A stretch of DNA of 64,000 nucleotides from Chondrus crispus. Taxonomy: Eukaryota; Rhodophyta; Florideophyceae; Gigartinales; Gigartinaceae. The stretch spans positions 530,955 through 594,954 of the forward strand of contig NW_005178983.1 in NCBI RefSeq assembly GCF_000350225.1. The letters are read 5' to 3'. The notes below the pieces were generated by a model. It was not told where the DNA came from, did not search any database, and worked only from the letters and a program-made list of their open reading frames with translations. Positions 1 to 11,049 of this stretch are shown here, piece after piece; positions within the stretch are counted from its first letter, which is position 1, and every line of letters starts with the position of its first letter. The position numbers were made by a program, and so were the translations under genes.

Positions 1-2335
1 AGGGCTGCCTTTCCTCCTCCAAGAGCCCAAAATATCGGGACGCACCCGCAACATTGACAGAAGAATGCAAAACAGCGGCCGCTTAATGGATGGAACAAAG
101 TTCGTGGTCTATCGCGCTCTCCTATACTGCGATGACTTTTCCCCATTCTCTTCATTGTATCCGCAGGGTTCAGCAGGTGGATGCTACATGATCCCGCTTG
201 GACTACCACCGCGAAGTCGTAACACGCGATCGTCTGTCAGAATCATTGGATTAACCCCTCCAAGTGTATCAACGAACAATATACTGCTCTCAATCATTCT
301 AGACTTGGTTAAGTGTACAACAGAAGGTGTGGAAGCACACACGCCTACCGGCGAGAGAGTAAGAATCTTTGTCGACGTGGTGGGTTTTGTGGCTGACTAT
401 CCAGCGGCCGCTGAAACATTGGATGTTATGGGACATACAGCAAATACGCCCTGCACTCTTTGTACATTTTGGAAGAACAGCGGCGTCGGTGAGAGCGGAT
501 ACGGCTATACAACAAAAGTCCATGCACACCGTACGGCGTCCTTGAGGTGCATGGAACGCCATGAAGCTCTTCGCAACAGCGAAATTGACAGTCGAGACAC
601 AAACCGGCTTGGTATGAAAGACAGCAACAAGGTTAGTGACGAAAGTTCTCCTCTTCTTGCATTGCAAAGGGAACTTGAGCGCATACGCGTTAACATACCG
701 TTAACAAGCGATGGAAAGCGTGTGGTGTCAGGACGTTTTGAGGCATATCGCTGCAACGTCGTCGCGCCTGACCATTTGCTGGCCGGTGTCGCGAAGAACG
801 TTATCGAGGTAGGCTTCCACGTGATTAACTGACAAGGAAACGCGGCCGCTTTCAGGGCAAAAGCTGACATGGCAATATGTGGAGCCCTCCGAGACAATGG
901 GTTGAAGAGGCAATCATCAGTTTTTAGTTCCAAGAATGAACTCAATTCCATGACTCTGTCAGGTGTGATCTGTGCCCTTCTCGTGTGCGTTCCGGTTTTC
1001 TACCAACTGTTCCCGGGGATCCAGAGTGAAGAAACCACTGTTGTGTTGGATCTATTGACGCAATTGCAGGAATTGATTGCGTTGACGTACTGGTGGCCAT
1101 CGGAAGAGGCGGATGGTGTCTCAGATTATTTGTATGTGACAAGTGATAATGGAGCTCAATACCATGCAGACTTGCTGGAAAGGGCTGAGAAGTATGTGAC
1201 TGAGGCAGACAAGTTTTGCGCAAATTATTGCCAAGGAGTGGGTAAAGGTCGCCCCAGCTTGGACAAGCCGAACCTGCACAGGTCAATCGAGTTGTACAAC
1301 CACACAATTCCTGCCTTCGGGCATGTACGTCACTTTATGGAACTGGTGTTCGAGAATGCTCATCAACCTTTGAAGAGGTGCATAGTCCGGGGTAATCACC
1401 AAAAAGGACATTTGGCGGCCGTGGGTCATTGTTTGGGGAATGATTGGCAAGGGCGGTTGGCGTTGCTGTCTAGCACTATGACACAAACTTCGGATGCCGG
1501 ACTGAAGATGGAATGCAGGAGAGGCCTTCGACGCTTGCTTCTCGGCGAAGCTTGCAACGAGTTGTCACAGGCTTCGGATGAATTGAAGGGATTCCTGAAG
1601 GACACAGATGTTAGTATATCTGATTTATTTGTCAAACCGTTGATGGACGAGATGCGGTCGAATGGGAAGGTCAACTCCGCTTGGACGGGAGATTCCGTAC
1701 GATAGGAGGGGAATTGTGAAAAGGATGTCAATGAGCTGTCCAGCTGTTGCATGTCAGAAACAGAAACGATGGATTCTCCTGAGCTTTTGTCGCAGCTTTT
1801 GTCACGGGCTACAAACATCCTGGAAAATCTCCGTCCAGAATTTGATACGTCAAAGAAGTCGGAAGTTAAGTTGTTCTCGTCTGCTCGGCGCGTTCGCAGA
1901 AGCTACTTGAGTGCGTCCCCATGGACGTACTTGCATGACACGATTGAGCCGGGATGTGTCGTCCAGGTTATGTTACCGCGCGGAGGGACGAAGGGATTGC
2001 TTTTGCATGCAAATGGGGCGGTTGGATCGTCATTGAACCTGTTGGCTGTTGTTGGGGTCTTGCAGAGAGAGGACGAGAGTCCTCACGCGGCTGTCGTAAG
2101 ATGCAGAGTGGATGATCGTAAAACTCTGAGGATATCCGCGGAACTGAACTCAGAGTCTATACAGGTGCTCTGTCTCACTGATGGCGTCCGTCGCGTGGCG
2201 CTGTACCACGCCTGCTCGGCAAACTCCTGTCACGTATCGAGGGACAACTCCATCAAACACTCTGCCAATGTTTTGGGTGGCGGGGCATTCTACTTTCAGA
2301 CGAGGAGAAAAGGTTACCCTGCAAGAATGGCATGA
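1..2335 (+). pseudogene. tnp2/CACTA-like transposase paralogue, 5' part outside the window
   Basis: One reading frame is followed from the window edge to a TGA at 2333-2335, broken only by TGA at 830-832 and TAG at 1703-1705; there is no frameshift. It is a diverged paralogue of the protein encoded at 42445-45582. Shared blocks are the VVGF-DY region followed by an H...CTLC segment, a block ending VVAPDHLL, a block reading FELVFE-type/AHQPLK, and the C-terminus GYP-RMA just before the stop. The D-Y-P-A...GH...C-x2-C arrangement resembles the tnp2 transposases of CACTA and Plavaka elements (family knowledge; not proven here). The start lies left of the window, roughly 300 codons away by comparison with the paralogue. 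The two nonsense codons suggest a recently inactivated copy. A KDZ-type or otherwise undescribed transposase is the alternative. Pseudogene status is fairly sure, family name only moderate. Confidence 0.6.
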
Positions 2336-2875
2336 AGGGAATAGGGACCTGGTGTTTCAGACGCTGGAAACCCTGATTATTCGCGGAGTGGCGTTTTCTA
2401 CTGGAAAATTATCAGATTTCAGCACCCATCCCATCTGAATTGAAATTGGGCGGACTTCTGGTTACACGTCTCGCCGATTGCGTCAAGAGTTGGACACCTC
2501 GCTCTTCCTTGGCCAATCTACTGCTGACCGAAGGTATCTTTGGACACAAACAACCACGCAGTTCGTTTCGCGTATGAGGGCGCAAGATCGATGCTATAGG
2601 GTCACGGCGGGCCCGCTTGTGGTGTATGGGTGATCAGGATAGCGAGAGATCGCCAGTGCTATTGCTGGTGGATGGGGCTGCGAACGGTCGATCTACAGTT
2701 GATCGATCTCGATGTCGTCGTGATAGGAAACGCGCTGAAAGTAGGTTGATATGCACGCACGTGCGTTGCATTTTTATCCGCGTATGTCCGCACTATCTGA
2801 CCATCTTCAAATTTTTGTGATGAGATCGCCTTTGTCTGCGTGCGAACCTGACGGAATTAAAACCGTGTTTGTTTT
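2336..2875. other. No gene seen downstream of the transposase relic
   Basis: No convincing coding sequence is visible. The short open frames here show no family motif and no paralogue in the window. It may be the 3' flank of the left-edge transposon, but no terminal inverted repeat could be identified. Confidence 0.4.
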
Positions 2876-3018
2876 GTGAAAGTGTTGGATGGATTGTAAG
2901 TTGTCGTTGACGCTTCGCGAATCAGTCCGGCCGGACAGGCGTGCTGCATACAGTATCTTACCTACTTCAGTTTACATCTGCGCTTGTCCCCACAACAGTT
3001 GGTCATCGGAACTTGAAG
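2876..3018 (+). repeat. Direct repeat, copy 1 (143 bp)
   Basis: The block GTGAAAGTGTTGGAT...CTTGAAG recurs at 3095-3237 with the same length and no indels, with roughly a dozen mismatches. The copies start 219 bp apart, so this is a short interspersed tandem duplication with a 76-bp spacer. Function unknown; it could be the edge of an unrecognised element. Confidence 0.8.
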
Positions 3019-3094
3019 TCATGGTAAACTCAACTCCGTCATGATTGGAAGTGTCACATGGCATCGGCGCCGGAAGTTGGGCAGTTCTTGTTGC

Positions 3095-3237
3095 GTGAAA
3101 GTGTTGGATCGATTGTAAGTTGTCGTTAACGATTTGCGAATCAGTTCGGCCGGACAGGCGTGCTGCACGCAGTATCTAACCTACTTCAGTTTACAAATGC
3201 GCTTGTCCCCACAACAGTTGGTCGTCGGAGCTTGAAG
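3095..3237 (+). repeat. Direct repeat, copy 2 (143 bp)
   Basis: Second copy of the unit at 2876-3018, including the shared core CCGGACAGGCGTGCTGCA and the shared CGCTTGTCCCCACAACAGTT. Confidence 0.8.
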
Positions 3238-3744
3238 CGGCAAGGAGACTGTATACTGCGCTGCGTAGCGTATGTAGATAGGGAGCTAACATAGTGGTAA
3301 ACCGACTACTGACTCTTGCTCGCAATTCACACTGCTCCCATCCTATATGACAACTGGTACCACGGGTGCGGTGCATTGACCCGATCCTACGTGTGCACAT
3401 CGCCGACCAGAAACAAACGTTGGATCATTCCAGTCTGTTTGACAGTACCAAAACGCAATAAACTACTGCATGGCCATGCCCAGCGGTTAATCTGGGATGT
3501 TTTTGAGATGGATCAGCCCAGCACGTATGGCAGTACCGCCAAATATTACAATGAGGCACTGCCATGTCCAATTGTAAATCTGCGATTTTTTTCAGTTGGC
3601 CCAGCGACGGCAAGGTATTGGAAGAGTACCAATAGATTACGGCTTGCAGGGAATTCGGTGCAAAATCAGTATCAAAAATTTTGCTCAAAAAATGTCTTGA
3701 CTATCATTGGTGCGGCCAAATCCAAAATTAAATTAATCGTAACG

Positions 3745-4239
3745 TTACGGGCCAGATTTACTTCGTAGTATGTGACCAAAGGGTGATTTACTCTTCTCAC
3801 CAAATGAAGCCAGAACCATGGCCACCTGTATTTGCTCAAGAAAGGCGTGACCCATTCCCTCAATGCCAATAAAGATCTTCTCAAATGCGTCGATAAAATC
3901 CGACATTGCCTGACCATCATAGCGCAGTCGACCAAGTTTCGCTTGTAGTTGCACCTGTGTCGCAATATTAGAAACAGCGTACCGTTCTTGCAAGCGGTTC
4001 CACATCCGGTGCGGGTTTGCTCTGTCAGCGAGGCAAACTCGAAAAGGTTTAGCGTCAAGGCCCTGCATTATGATAGCTCGGGCCTTGGCAACCTTCAGCT
4101 TTGTGGGTTCGTCCAATTCTTGTGTTCTGTCTGCAACAACGTCATCTCTTACGACGATGAGCACTTCCTGAGCCTCCAGGGCTGCCTCTGTCCTTGCAGA
4201 CCATAGATTGAAGTCTTCACCGGGTCGTCCATAAAATTT
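3745..4239 (-). pseudogene. Ty1/copia Gag fragment (UBN2-like)
   Basis: Read on minus, the frame opens right after a TAG (4240-4242) with a short block typical of copia Gag N-termini, FYGRPGEDFNLWSARTEAAL. It continues with AKARAIIMQGL, a tryptophan-containing MWNRLQERYA block, and LQAKLGRLRYDGQAMSDFI, which together match the UBN2/gag-polypeptide domain of copia elements. The frame ends at 3745, far short of any zinc knuckle or protease, and no pol follows. This is an isolated, truncated remnant. Its upstream start is lost in the in-frame stop. Neighbouring sequence gives no LTR that could be matched to it. Confidence 0.7.
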
Positions 4240-4242
4240 CTA

Positions 4243-6403
4243 GACACGTTTGTGGTCCTCCATGGTCGGTTAAGACCATACAAGACCTGCGAGAATCTTG
4301 CAAAATCGTTAGACTTTGAGACGAGGTAAAGAGCGTTTTCTCCTTCTGGGCCAAACAACCAAAACAGACTTCAATCGAACTTGGACACGACTTGGTGCCT
4401 TCTTTAATTCTGGAGACAGACTAGGTCTCCCTTTATATAACTGTAGACGCAACGCTAACTACTCATAACAGTGGTGTTCGCGAACATTCCTACACTACAG
4501 TATTTGTAATTACACATCATCGACGTAAGCCAAACTAGTAGGATAACAGTACAAATGTGTAAAGGACTGGAGAGCTCGTAGGATGCATTTCTGCGATCCC
4601 CATGGATGAGTTGAAACTGATTGCCAACGCATTTGCACCTTCCCCAAAATATACACACGCCAAAAACCCATCAGGACAGTAATTAACCGGATCCTCGTCG
4701 GGTGTCTGCGGGATCACAACCGGTGCTTACGTCAATCCTGCCTCGCATCAGGGCCCTGCTTCAACTCAAACACGGGCACCAGATACTCGTGGCCATCATC
4801 GGCCGATTCCCCACCGCCCCTCCTTTACCCCCTACCCTTCTATTCAACTAACACACATCCTCCCATCCAGCATCCCCCATATCCCTAATCCCTTGTCCCA
4901 CATCCCCACGGCACTCTCGCCCGCCCGCCCGTCCGCGCCGCGCTTCAGACGGCGGAGGGGGGTGGACGGCTGGGAAAACACAGTGGTCAGGCTAAGTAGT
5001 TAGAGGGGCAGCTTGGTACAGTACGTTGGCTGGTCGTGAGGGCTACAGCTGGTAGGCAGGCGCCTTGGTTTGCTTTTATCAGATGCTGTGTTAGTGCTGT
5101 GCGTGTGCCCTGCCTCAATACAGATGGGCGAGGGAGTTCTGCTTAAATGCACTGCTAAAGGTTCATGAAAGAACAAAGGAACATACGGATGTGATTCTAT
5201 GCTACATTACTTGTTTGTGGGGAGTACGACATAATTTCACAGGAGAGAATGCATTCAGACTGCATCGGCCATGCAATAATTGCATTCAACTGAGTTCGAT
5301 GATCATAAGCAGGTTGCATTGCTGGTGTACTGCCATGCAATTATAGGAGATCAACCAGTATGCTAGGCATGCATTGCTGTGATACACGTGTGCAAATCAT
5401 AATTAATACAGGCCTTCATGTTTAGGCCCTACAGTTTTGAAAGGTGGCAGAGTTTACAACAGTTTCCGGCAGAGCAGTCGCCCTCCTACAGTTTATCCCG
5501 CTTTGCTTGCAACTTCGCCTGCCGTTTACATTGTCTTCCGCTTGCGCTTTGCCCTGCCACCCCTTCACACAAAATTGTAATACTCCCGGGTTACAGTATT
5601 GGAGTGGCAGCGTAAATCAATCTATGAACCAAAACGTTAGAGAATTCTGCAATGTATCATACTTCTTTCTTTACAGTACCTTTCCAGAATAGTTGCGGAA
5701 TTCCGCCAGGCGTAATACATCAAATATCTACCTTCGAAGGTACACCCTGTACCTGTATCGGCTTCCAAGGCTGCCAACTTGTGACAACAAGAGCAAGCGG
5801 AGCTGTAGTCAGTAGCAACCAATTAAAGAGGGGCAACAATGTCGCTGGCGTACGGTATGATAACTAAAGTTTAGTTTAGTTGACATCAGGAGCGTATTTC
5901 GCCTTTCCCAACGAGACACTTTTGAGATAGGACGTCTACATAGTAGCTCTCCACTGTGTCCTGCCAGGGTGCTTTGAGCGGTGGGGTTCTCTCTCGCTCT
6001 GCCCGCATTCAACTTTCCCACGGCGCCTTCTGTGCGAGCCGTCTCCACTTTTCTGCCCCCTTCCCGCAAAAAGGGAGAGGGCCTCCTGCCCTCTCTTACG
6101 GCTTCTACTGTACCGGTAGGTGGCTCCTATTGGTCTCCCTAGTCTCATACCGGGCATAGAAATAACCTGCGGCTTTCCTACTTAATCTCTGATATTTTGC
6201 GGGGCTCATTTCTTACTTCCCCAGACTACTTTCGTGATCTTCTCTGCAGTATCCCAGAACTCTGTTTTACCAATCTTGGTGAGAAATGGGTTGTTTCGAA
6301 TCAAAGCCCCAACGTGTACTTCTGGTGCAAGCCCCGCGAGACGCAAGACTAGTAGGGACGTTGATTTGCCAATCTATGATGGAGGGACGTTTCCTGCTGG
6401 AGG
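4243..6403. other. Intergenic, no gene supported
   Basis: About 2.2 kb with only short shadow frames. It holds a C-rich tract near 4790-4960 and A+T-rich patches around 5200-5420 rich in GCATT/AATGC words. No family motif, tRNA-like fold or transposon terminus was recognised. Confidence 0.4.
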
Positions 6404-6599
6404 GATGTTTTCTCCCGGAGGTGGAGATGGGGGAGGGGGCGGTGGGGGGTATGGAGGTGGCAGTGGGGATTGTGGAGATGGGGGAGGTAGCGGTGGGGGG
6501 GATGGAGGTGGCGATGGGGGTTGTGGAAGTGGAAGTGGCGGTTGTGGAGGTGGCAATAGCGGTAGCGGAGGTGGCGGTGGATGCGGAAGTTACGGTTCT
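6404..6599 (+). repeat. GGN-rich minisatellite, glycine-rich in one frame
   Basis: A strongly strand-asymmetric tract of degenerate GGN/GGNGGN triplets runs for about 195 bp. One plus frame (6234-6602, opening at GTG) turns it into a Gly/Ser/Cys-rich tail. A second plus frame (6286-6783, ATG) turns it into Val/Glu/Met repeats and begins MGCFESKP, which resembles an N-myristoylation start. All frames stay open through such repeats, so openness is weak evidence for coding. A small glycine-rich protein is possible but not shown. Confidence 0.65.
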
Positions 6600-6603
6600 T
6601 GAG

Positions 6604-8212
6604 ATGGCGTTGTTTCCCCCCCAAAAACAGAAGTACGTGTCCCTTGAGAAATATGGGGACCAATGCCAAGTGGTGTTTCCGACAAGACTCTGGTTCCTTG
6701 GATCGTTATTGGGCTATGGCAGTGTAGTGTTTGCGCCTTTTAGCTTCACAGTCGTGACAACTGCTGAAAGTCTTGTCGGTTAAACGCGCATATGAAAAGT
6801 AATACTTGCCTCAGACGGAGCTCCAACTTGAACAATTTGATCAACAGGCTTTGCCACCCCTACGCAAGCCCTAAGAGGGATCCTTCCAGGGTCGTCAGAA
6901 AATTGAAAACTGCAAGGGCGAGTCGAAATGGCTTTCTGTCTTACTCGAGAACCTGATTTATATTTTAATGCAACTAGCGCAGATTGGGGCAAACGCCCAG
7001 CTGTGGTTTAGATTGGGAATGCGACTCAAAACCGCAAAGCGTGCACAAAAACGATGACATCGGGGAATGAGGACGATGTTTGCACTGCATTGAAACTAAA
7101 ATAGCAAACATGTCGTTCAGAGGTGATGCAATGCGAGGGTGTTTTCAGTTCCATATCAGTCTAGAGCAATGTGTCGTTCAGGCGTTATACTGCACAAACA
7201 TGTTTTGAATGCAAGCTCAAATGGAGACAACGACACAACCCAACAGTGCTAGATTTTATGGATAGAAAGTACAGTCCGGGATGCTCACCTTCGATTTTAC
7301 ATGGAATTCGGAATCAGTGAGTCTCCTACTCGCACTTGCTTGGATAGTGACGAGTCAACCGTGAAACAGCAGCACCTTGTGCTCTGGAGCGTACCATAAG
7401 AGCCTTTTCGTCGTTGAGCATGGCTCGATTCCGGACGAAGTTATGTCTCACAATTCATTTTCAGGAAGTGTGCTTTGGTACACTTGCGAGGAGAGGGCGC
7501 AGTTGTTTTGTGAACAAAAGTTGAGTGTTCCTCCGATGACTCTAAGGAGGCCAGCAGAATGAAGTTGTTGAAGAACTGAAACCAGGCAAAATGAAGGACC
7601 ATCCAGGAAGAACTGCTGAAATTACATGTGGGGGCGGCAATTGGTTAGCATCCAGCAGGACTCCAGCAAGGTGCTACGACACATGATTGATTGGCTGTGC
7701 CCCCAGACATGTTTCTACAGTACATGTACGTACCAAGGTAACAGTACCAAGGGTACTGTACCAAAAGAGAAGACGGAATGAACCACACGCCTTTAGCGTG
7801 GAAATGCCTTCTGTTCTGGCAGCAAGGATGCTTTTTTTTGAGTTCCCTATACGTTTCGCCACGCACTTGACTATCCACTATCTCGGTGCGTGTCGGCATG
7901 TGTGAGTTAAGGATAGAGTCAAATCCCAGTCTGACAATTCCAGTGTATGACACACCTCGTCGCAAAGCCGGGCGGTCCTTCCCTAGCTAGGAGAGGACCT
8001 TGCTCCTGTTCATTCGATGAGGGAGGAGGCCCGGGTGCCCTCGTCCTTGCCTTCGTCCTCCCGACCACCTTTTCTCGATCAGTATAAGTTTCCCGGTCTT
8101 TTGTGTACAAGTACGCCCATGCACCCTGCCCCAACTTAAGTCTTTCTCCCATCTTCACCTGCCATCGCTCGACCTCTCTGCACTGCAGCTACCATCAAAC
8201 TTCTTCAGCACA
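6604..8212. other. Intergenic, no gene supported
   Basis: Apart from the tail of the repeat-spanning frame, only short open frames without recognisable motifs are present. The final 130 bp before the next gene are pyrimidine-rich and hold a TATA-like word. Confidence 0.4.
8083..8088 (+). promoter_or_regulatory. TATA-like element upstream of the cysteine-rich protein
   Basis: TATAAG lies about 125 bp before the ATG at 8213 in an otherwise C/T-rich stretch. The distance allows a transcription start about 95 bp before the ATG. Position and composition only; no experimental support. Confidence 0.3.
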
Positions 8213-8524
8213 ATGACAAATCGTTCGATTCACCTTTTCCTCGCCGTTACCGTCGTTCTCTCGATCTTCTTTCCAATCGTATCGGCAGGGCCTCTAGGCG
8301 ATTTTCGATTCAGTGGCTGTCACGGCTCCGCCACCGTTCATGATTGCGGATGTTACAACGGCTACTGTTATTCAGATTGTGACAACGGCCTTGACGGGCT
8401 CTTTGGGTCCGATCCTTGGTGCTATACTACTGATAGCTACTCACAAAGCTATAAGTACATGACATGCTCAAGTGATGCGGATTGTAGCTACAATTGGGCG
8501 TGTGCCGGACCTTGTTCCATTTGA
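8213..8524 (+). CDS. Small cysteine-rich secreted protein
   Basis: A 103-residue protein from ATG 8213. Residues 1-26 form a clear signal peptide: a short polar start, a hydrophobic core of Leu/Val/Ile/Phe, and a small-residue cleavage site around VSA-G. The mature part of about 77 residues has ten cysteines, enough for five disulphides, and is rich in Gly, Asp, Ser and Tyr. A segment reading DPWCYTTD recalls the PWCYTT signature of kringle and fibronectin-II modules, but the chain is too short for a full kringle and the other spacings do not fit. Predicted to be exported to the cell surface or medium. Length, real ATG, signal peptide and cysteine density make it the best small host gene here. 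Function unknown. Confidence 0.65.
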   Translation: MTNRSIHLFLAVTVVLSIFFPIVSAGPLGDFRFSGCHGSATVHDCGCYNGYCYSDCDNGLDGLFGSDPWCYTTDSYSQSYKYMTCSSDADCSYNWACAGPCSI

Positions 8525-9452
8525 TGTTGCTGCTGAGAGCGATGGCGCCATAAAAGACGGGGAATTCTCAAGGTGTCGTCTTCGAATTGGTCTCTTTGCT
8601 TCTGAAATTAACATTTGTTTGCTTCTGCGGCAAGGCCATATTTGCTTCTCATATGAAAATGGAGCAGCTCGCTTTACAATACTTAGCTTTTTGAGTGATG
8701 GTTTGGCTTGTTTTGGTGGGGTCGCTAGAATTTAATCCATTAAACTGGGTAACCTTTATCAGATTAATACCACGGTGAGCTTGCTTCCGCATTGCAAACG
8801 AGAAGTCACCGCTAAGCATGAGAAATCATATCTTTTGACCATCACGAGGTGAAGTTCAAGGTATGCATCATTCGGATGGGCGAAGCATCTCTTTTGAAAG
8901 CTGATGCATCTACATTTGGCCTCAGGGATTGGAACAATAGTACTGCAATAGAAATGCGAGGCATTTTGCAATACAATAACGTTGTCCGCAAAGTAAACGC
9001 GTGTTTTTGGTTGCAGAAACCAAAGCTGGTGGGTCGCAAAGTAAATTATAAACTGAAAATCCAACCACAAGTTTTTCACAAGCCGTACGTAGCAGGCCTT
9101 CTCGATGTCATCGTCAACCTGGAACGTGGTTCAACCCACCCTCGCGTGACTTTTTGTACGGCCGCAACCAGTATGGCCGGTGGCGGAGTTTCTTTGTGCG
9201 CGTTAGGGGCTGGCAAGGAGTCCATATTTGCGTTTGAAAAGGGTTGGCGGGGGGGTGTGAGCTTGAGTGAAGGGCGAGGATGGTTAGAAGAGTGGTGGTG
9301 GTGTTGTGCGGTTGCAGGCCGAAGTGCTACAGAGGCCGTCAAAACTCACGTAAAACTCACATGCAACGTGTTTCGGAGGTCCTGTGAGTTTTCGTAAAAG
9401 GCGTTGGTCGAAAATATTTTTGCCAGAAATTTTGATCCAAGTCGTTGAAGAA
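8525..9452. other. No gene supported; flank of the copia insertion
   Basis: A 182-codon plus frame (8849-9397) exists, but it is unlike any family I know and contains a low-complexity Gly/Trp-rich end. I do not call it. The last bases, 9448-9452 (AAGAA), are the left target-site duplication of the copia element that begins at 9453. Confidence 0.4.
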
Positions 9453-9596
9453 TGTGGTTACATCCAGACGACAGTACGGCACACCACAGTAATAAGACAT
9501 AGCCAATAGGGCATACCGTAGTCGCGACGCAATAAAGTATCCGACGGCCACCTGCTCCCTCGGGGATCGAGGGGAATCGGAGTTCACGGAACCACA
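9453..9596 (+). repeat. 5' LTR of the copia element (144 bp)
   Basis: Begins TGTGGTTACATCC and ends ACGGAACCACA, giving a perfect 7-bp inverted terminus. It matches 29820-29963 over the full 144 bp, with 11 mismatches. Such a short LTR leaves little room for a U3 promoter; the word CAATAAAG near its middle may serve as a polyadenylation-type signal (inference). Confidence 0.92.
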
Positions 9597-9606
9597 GGTT
9601 ATGGGC
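9597..9606 (+). promoter_or_regulatory. Primer-binding site complementary to the anticodon arm of initiator tRNA-Met
   Basis: Immediately after the 5' LTR comes GGTTATGGGC. This is complementary to GCCCATAACC, the anticodon-loop region (CAT) of eukaryotic initiator tRNA-Met, as in the half-tRNA primers of Drosophila copia. No TGG complementary to a tRNA 3' CCA end occurs here. Confidence 0.7.
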
Positions 9607-9999
9607 ACCACGAACCACTGAGCACGATCCGTCCCACCCAACCCCGCACACAGAAGACGTTAAACATAGCGCACGCAGCGCAACAAGACGAACCGAACTG
9701 CACAATCGCACAAGACCATCCAGCGCCCTCCTCCGATTCGTCACACCAACAACCCACAAGCAGATCACCAGCCAAGACACCTCAAAATGAGCGAGAGAAC
9801 CAGCATGTCCCAGGGATGCCTCTCACTACTCACCCTCTTCAATTTCTCTTACTGGTATGATGCATTATAACTCCACGCAAGAGCGATCGACGCACAAGAC
9901 CATCTCGACCTAACGATAATCCAAGCAACCGATCCAGCCCAAAGGAAGACGCAACAAAAAAGCAAGATCAACTCACAACGGCCATCATGCAAAGCCTCA
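9607..9999 (+). pseudogene. Degraded Gag 5' region of the copia element
   Basis: The leader and N-terminal Gag should lie between the primer site and the frame that opens at 10000. An ATG at 9787 gives only 27 codons before TAA. Short pieces in other frames look A/C-rich like the rest of the element, but no complete Gag domain is readable. Presumed decayed start of Gag. Confidence 0.45.
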
Positions 10000-11049
10000 G
10001 TGAGAGCTAAACCCCCACACACCATCGGTAAGTTCACGAATCACATCCAACTAGCGCAACTGATCCAAGCGCAGGCACACGCACACACGGCTCAGCTATC
10101 CGCAGCACCACACACAAAATGGGAGAAATACCCAGAGAAACGCAGACTGCAAAGCACCACCAAACCGAGAACCACACAGAGACGCTACGACAGACCACCA
10201 GACCAAAAAGGCACCTGGCGCCACATCCACGGCAGTGTCACGCATAGCACTGACAAATGCTTCGCATGGAGACAGTACAACACACCACGGATACCACACA
10301 CGAACAGAGCCACAGTGTCCCACAACGGCAACCACGGGCAAAGCTCAGAACACAGCGAAGTGAATGAACTCCGCGAACGCCTCCAAATATTGGAAGACGT
10401 AATTGCAGAGCAACAGAACACGTTCGAAGGTAAGGACACATTCATATTAGATTCCGGTGCACAACCGACGTATACCGCTTCACCTCACGCGAGCATGCAT
10501 CCCAGCACCGGTACACTGACACAGACTGCCACTGGCCAACGCGTACGCATTACACACTCCGGCAACATCGGAATACAGACGAAGAATGACAAGATCAGTC
10601 TACCAGCTGTCCACACACCGGAAATCCAAAAAAATCTCCTCTCGGTACACGACCTGACTGCACACGGTCATGTTACATTCCCAAGAACACACGCACGACT
10701 GCATGCACCCACCAAGATACCAACAGCCACACTAACGGCACCCTACTCGAAAGGACAATATAGAGTCACAAGTGAGTCACCGCCAACCGCCAAAGGCGCA
10801 TGTACGTACCCAAGTAAGAAGAGAAGGATAAAAACGAAGACAACCTCTCAAAAAACAAAAACAAAACGACCCGCACCCACAATAAGTCATACACACAGCA
10901 TCCCGTACTCGGGACCATCCAAAAGAAAACCCATACTGCGCACCACAACAGCACCCCAAAACACAGACGCTAAACGGAACGCCACACAACAACTCATGCA
11001 CGAGTGGCACCTCAATTTGGGCCAGGCCCACCCGAAAACATATCTATAA
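10000..11049 (+). pseudogene. copia Gag tail, aspartic protease and pre-integrase domain
   Basis: A 349-codon frame opening at GTG. Around residues 70-90 is a decayed zinc-knuckle remnant (RHIHG...H...KCF). The protease active site DSGA lies near residue 151, preceded by FIL, followed by a conserved copia-type NLLSVHDLT block near residue 210. Residues about 335-349 read EWHLNLGQAHPKTY, matching the start of the gag_pre-integrase domain. The frame then ends at TAA (11047-11049) while the homology continues in the next frame. Base use is strikingly A+C-rich on this strand, unlike the flanking G+C-rich chromovirus. Part of a broken polyprotein, not a functional gene. Confidence 0.8.

Noticed and set aside
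830-1705. Stop-codon readthrough or reassigned codons in the left-edge transposase copy
   Set aside because: The two stops are of different types (TGA, TAG), while the paralogue and all intact genes here use all stops normally; decay is simpler.
6286-6783. 165-codon frame starting MGCFESKP as a myristoylated protein
   Set aside because: Most of the frame is a translation of the GGN repeat, open in several frames at once; the rest has no family match.
7420-7445. tRNA B-box-like sequence GGCTCGATTCC
   Set aside because: No cloverleaf, A box or acceptor stem can be formed around it.
8213-8524. Calling the cysteine-rich protein a kringle protein
   Set aside because: Only the PWCYTT word matches; a kringle needs about 80 residues with a fixed six-cysteine pattern that is not present.
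8849-9397. 182-codon plus-strand frame as a gene
   Set aside because: No recognisable motif, low-complexity Gly/Trp end, and equally long open frames on the other strand; openness alone is weak in this composition.
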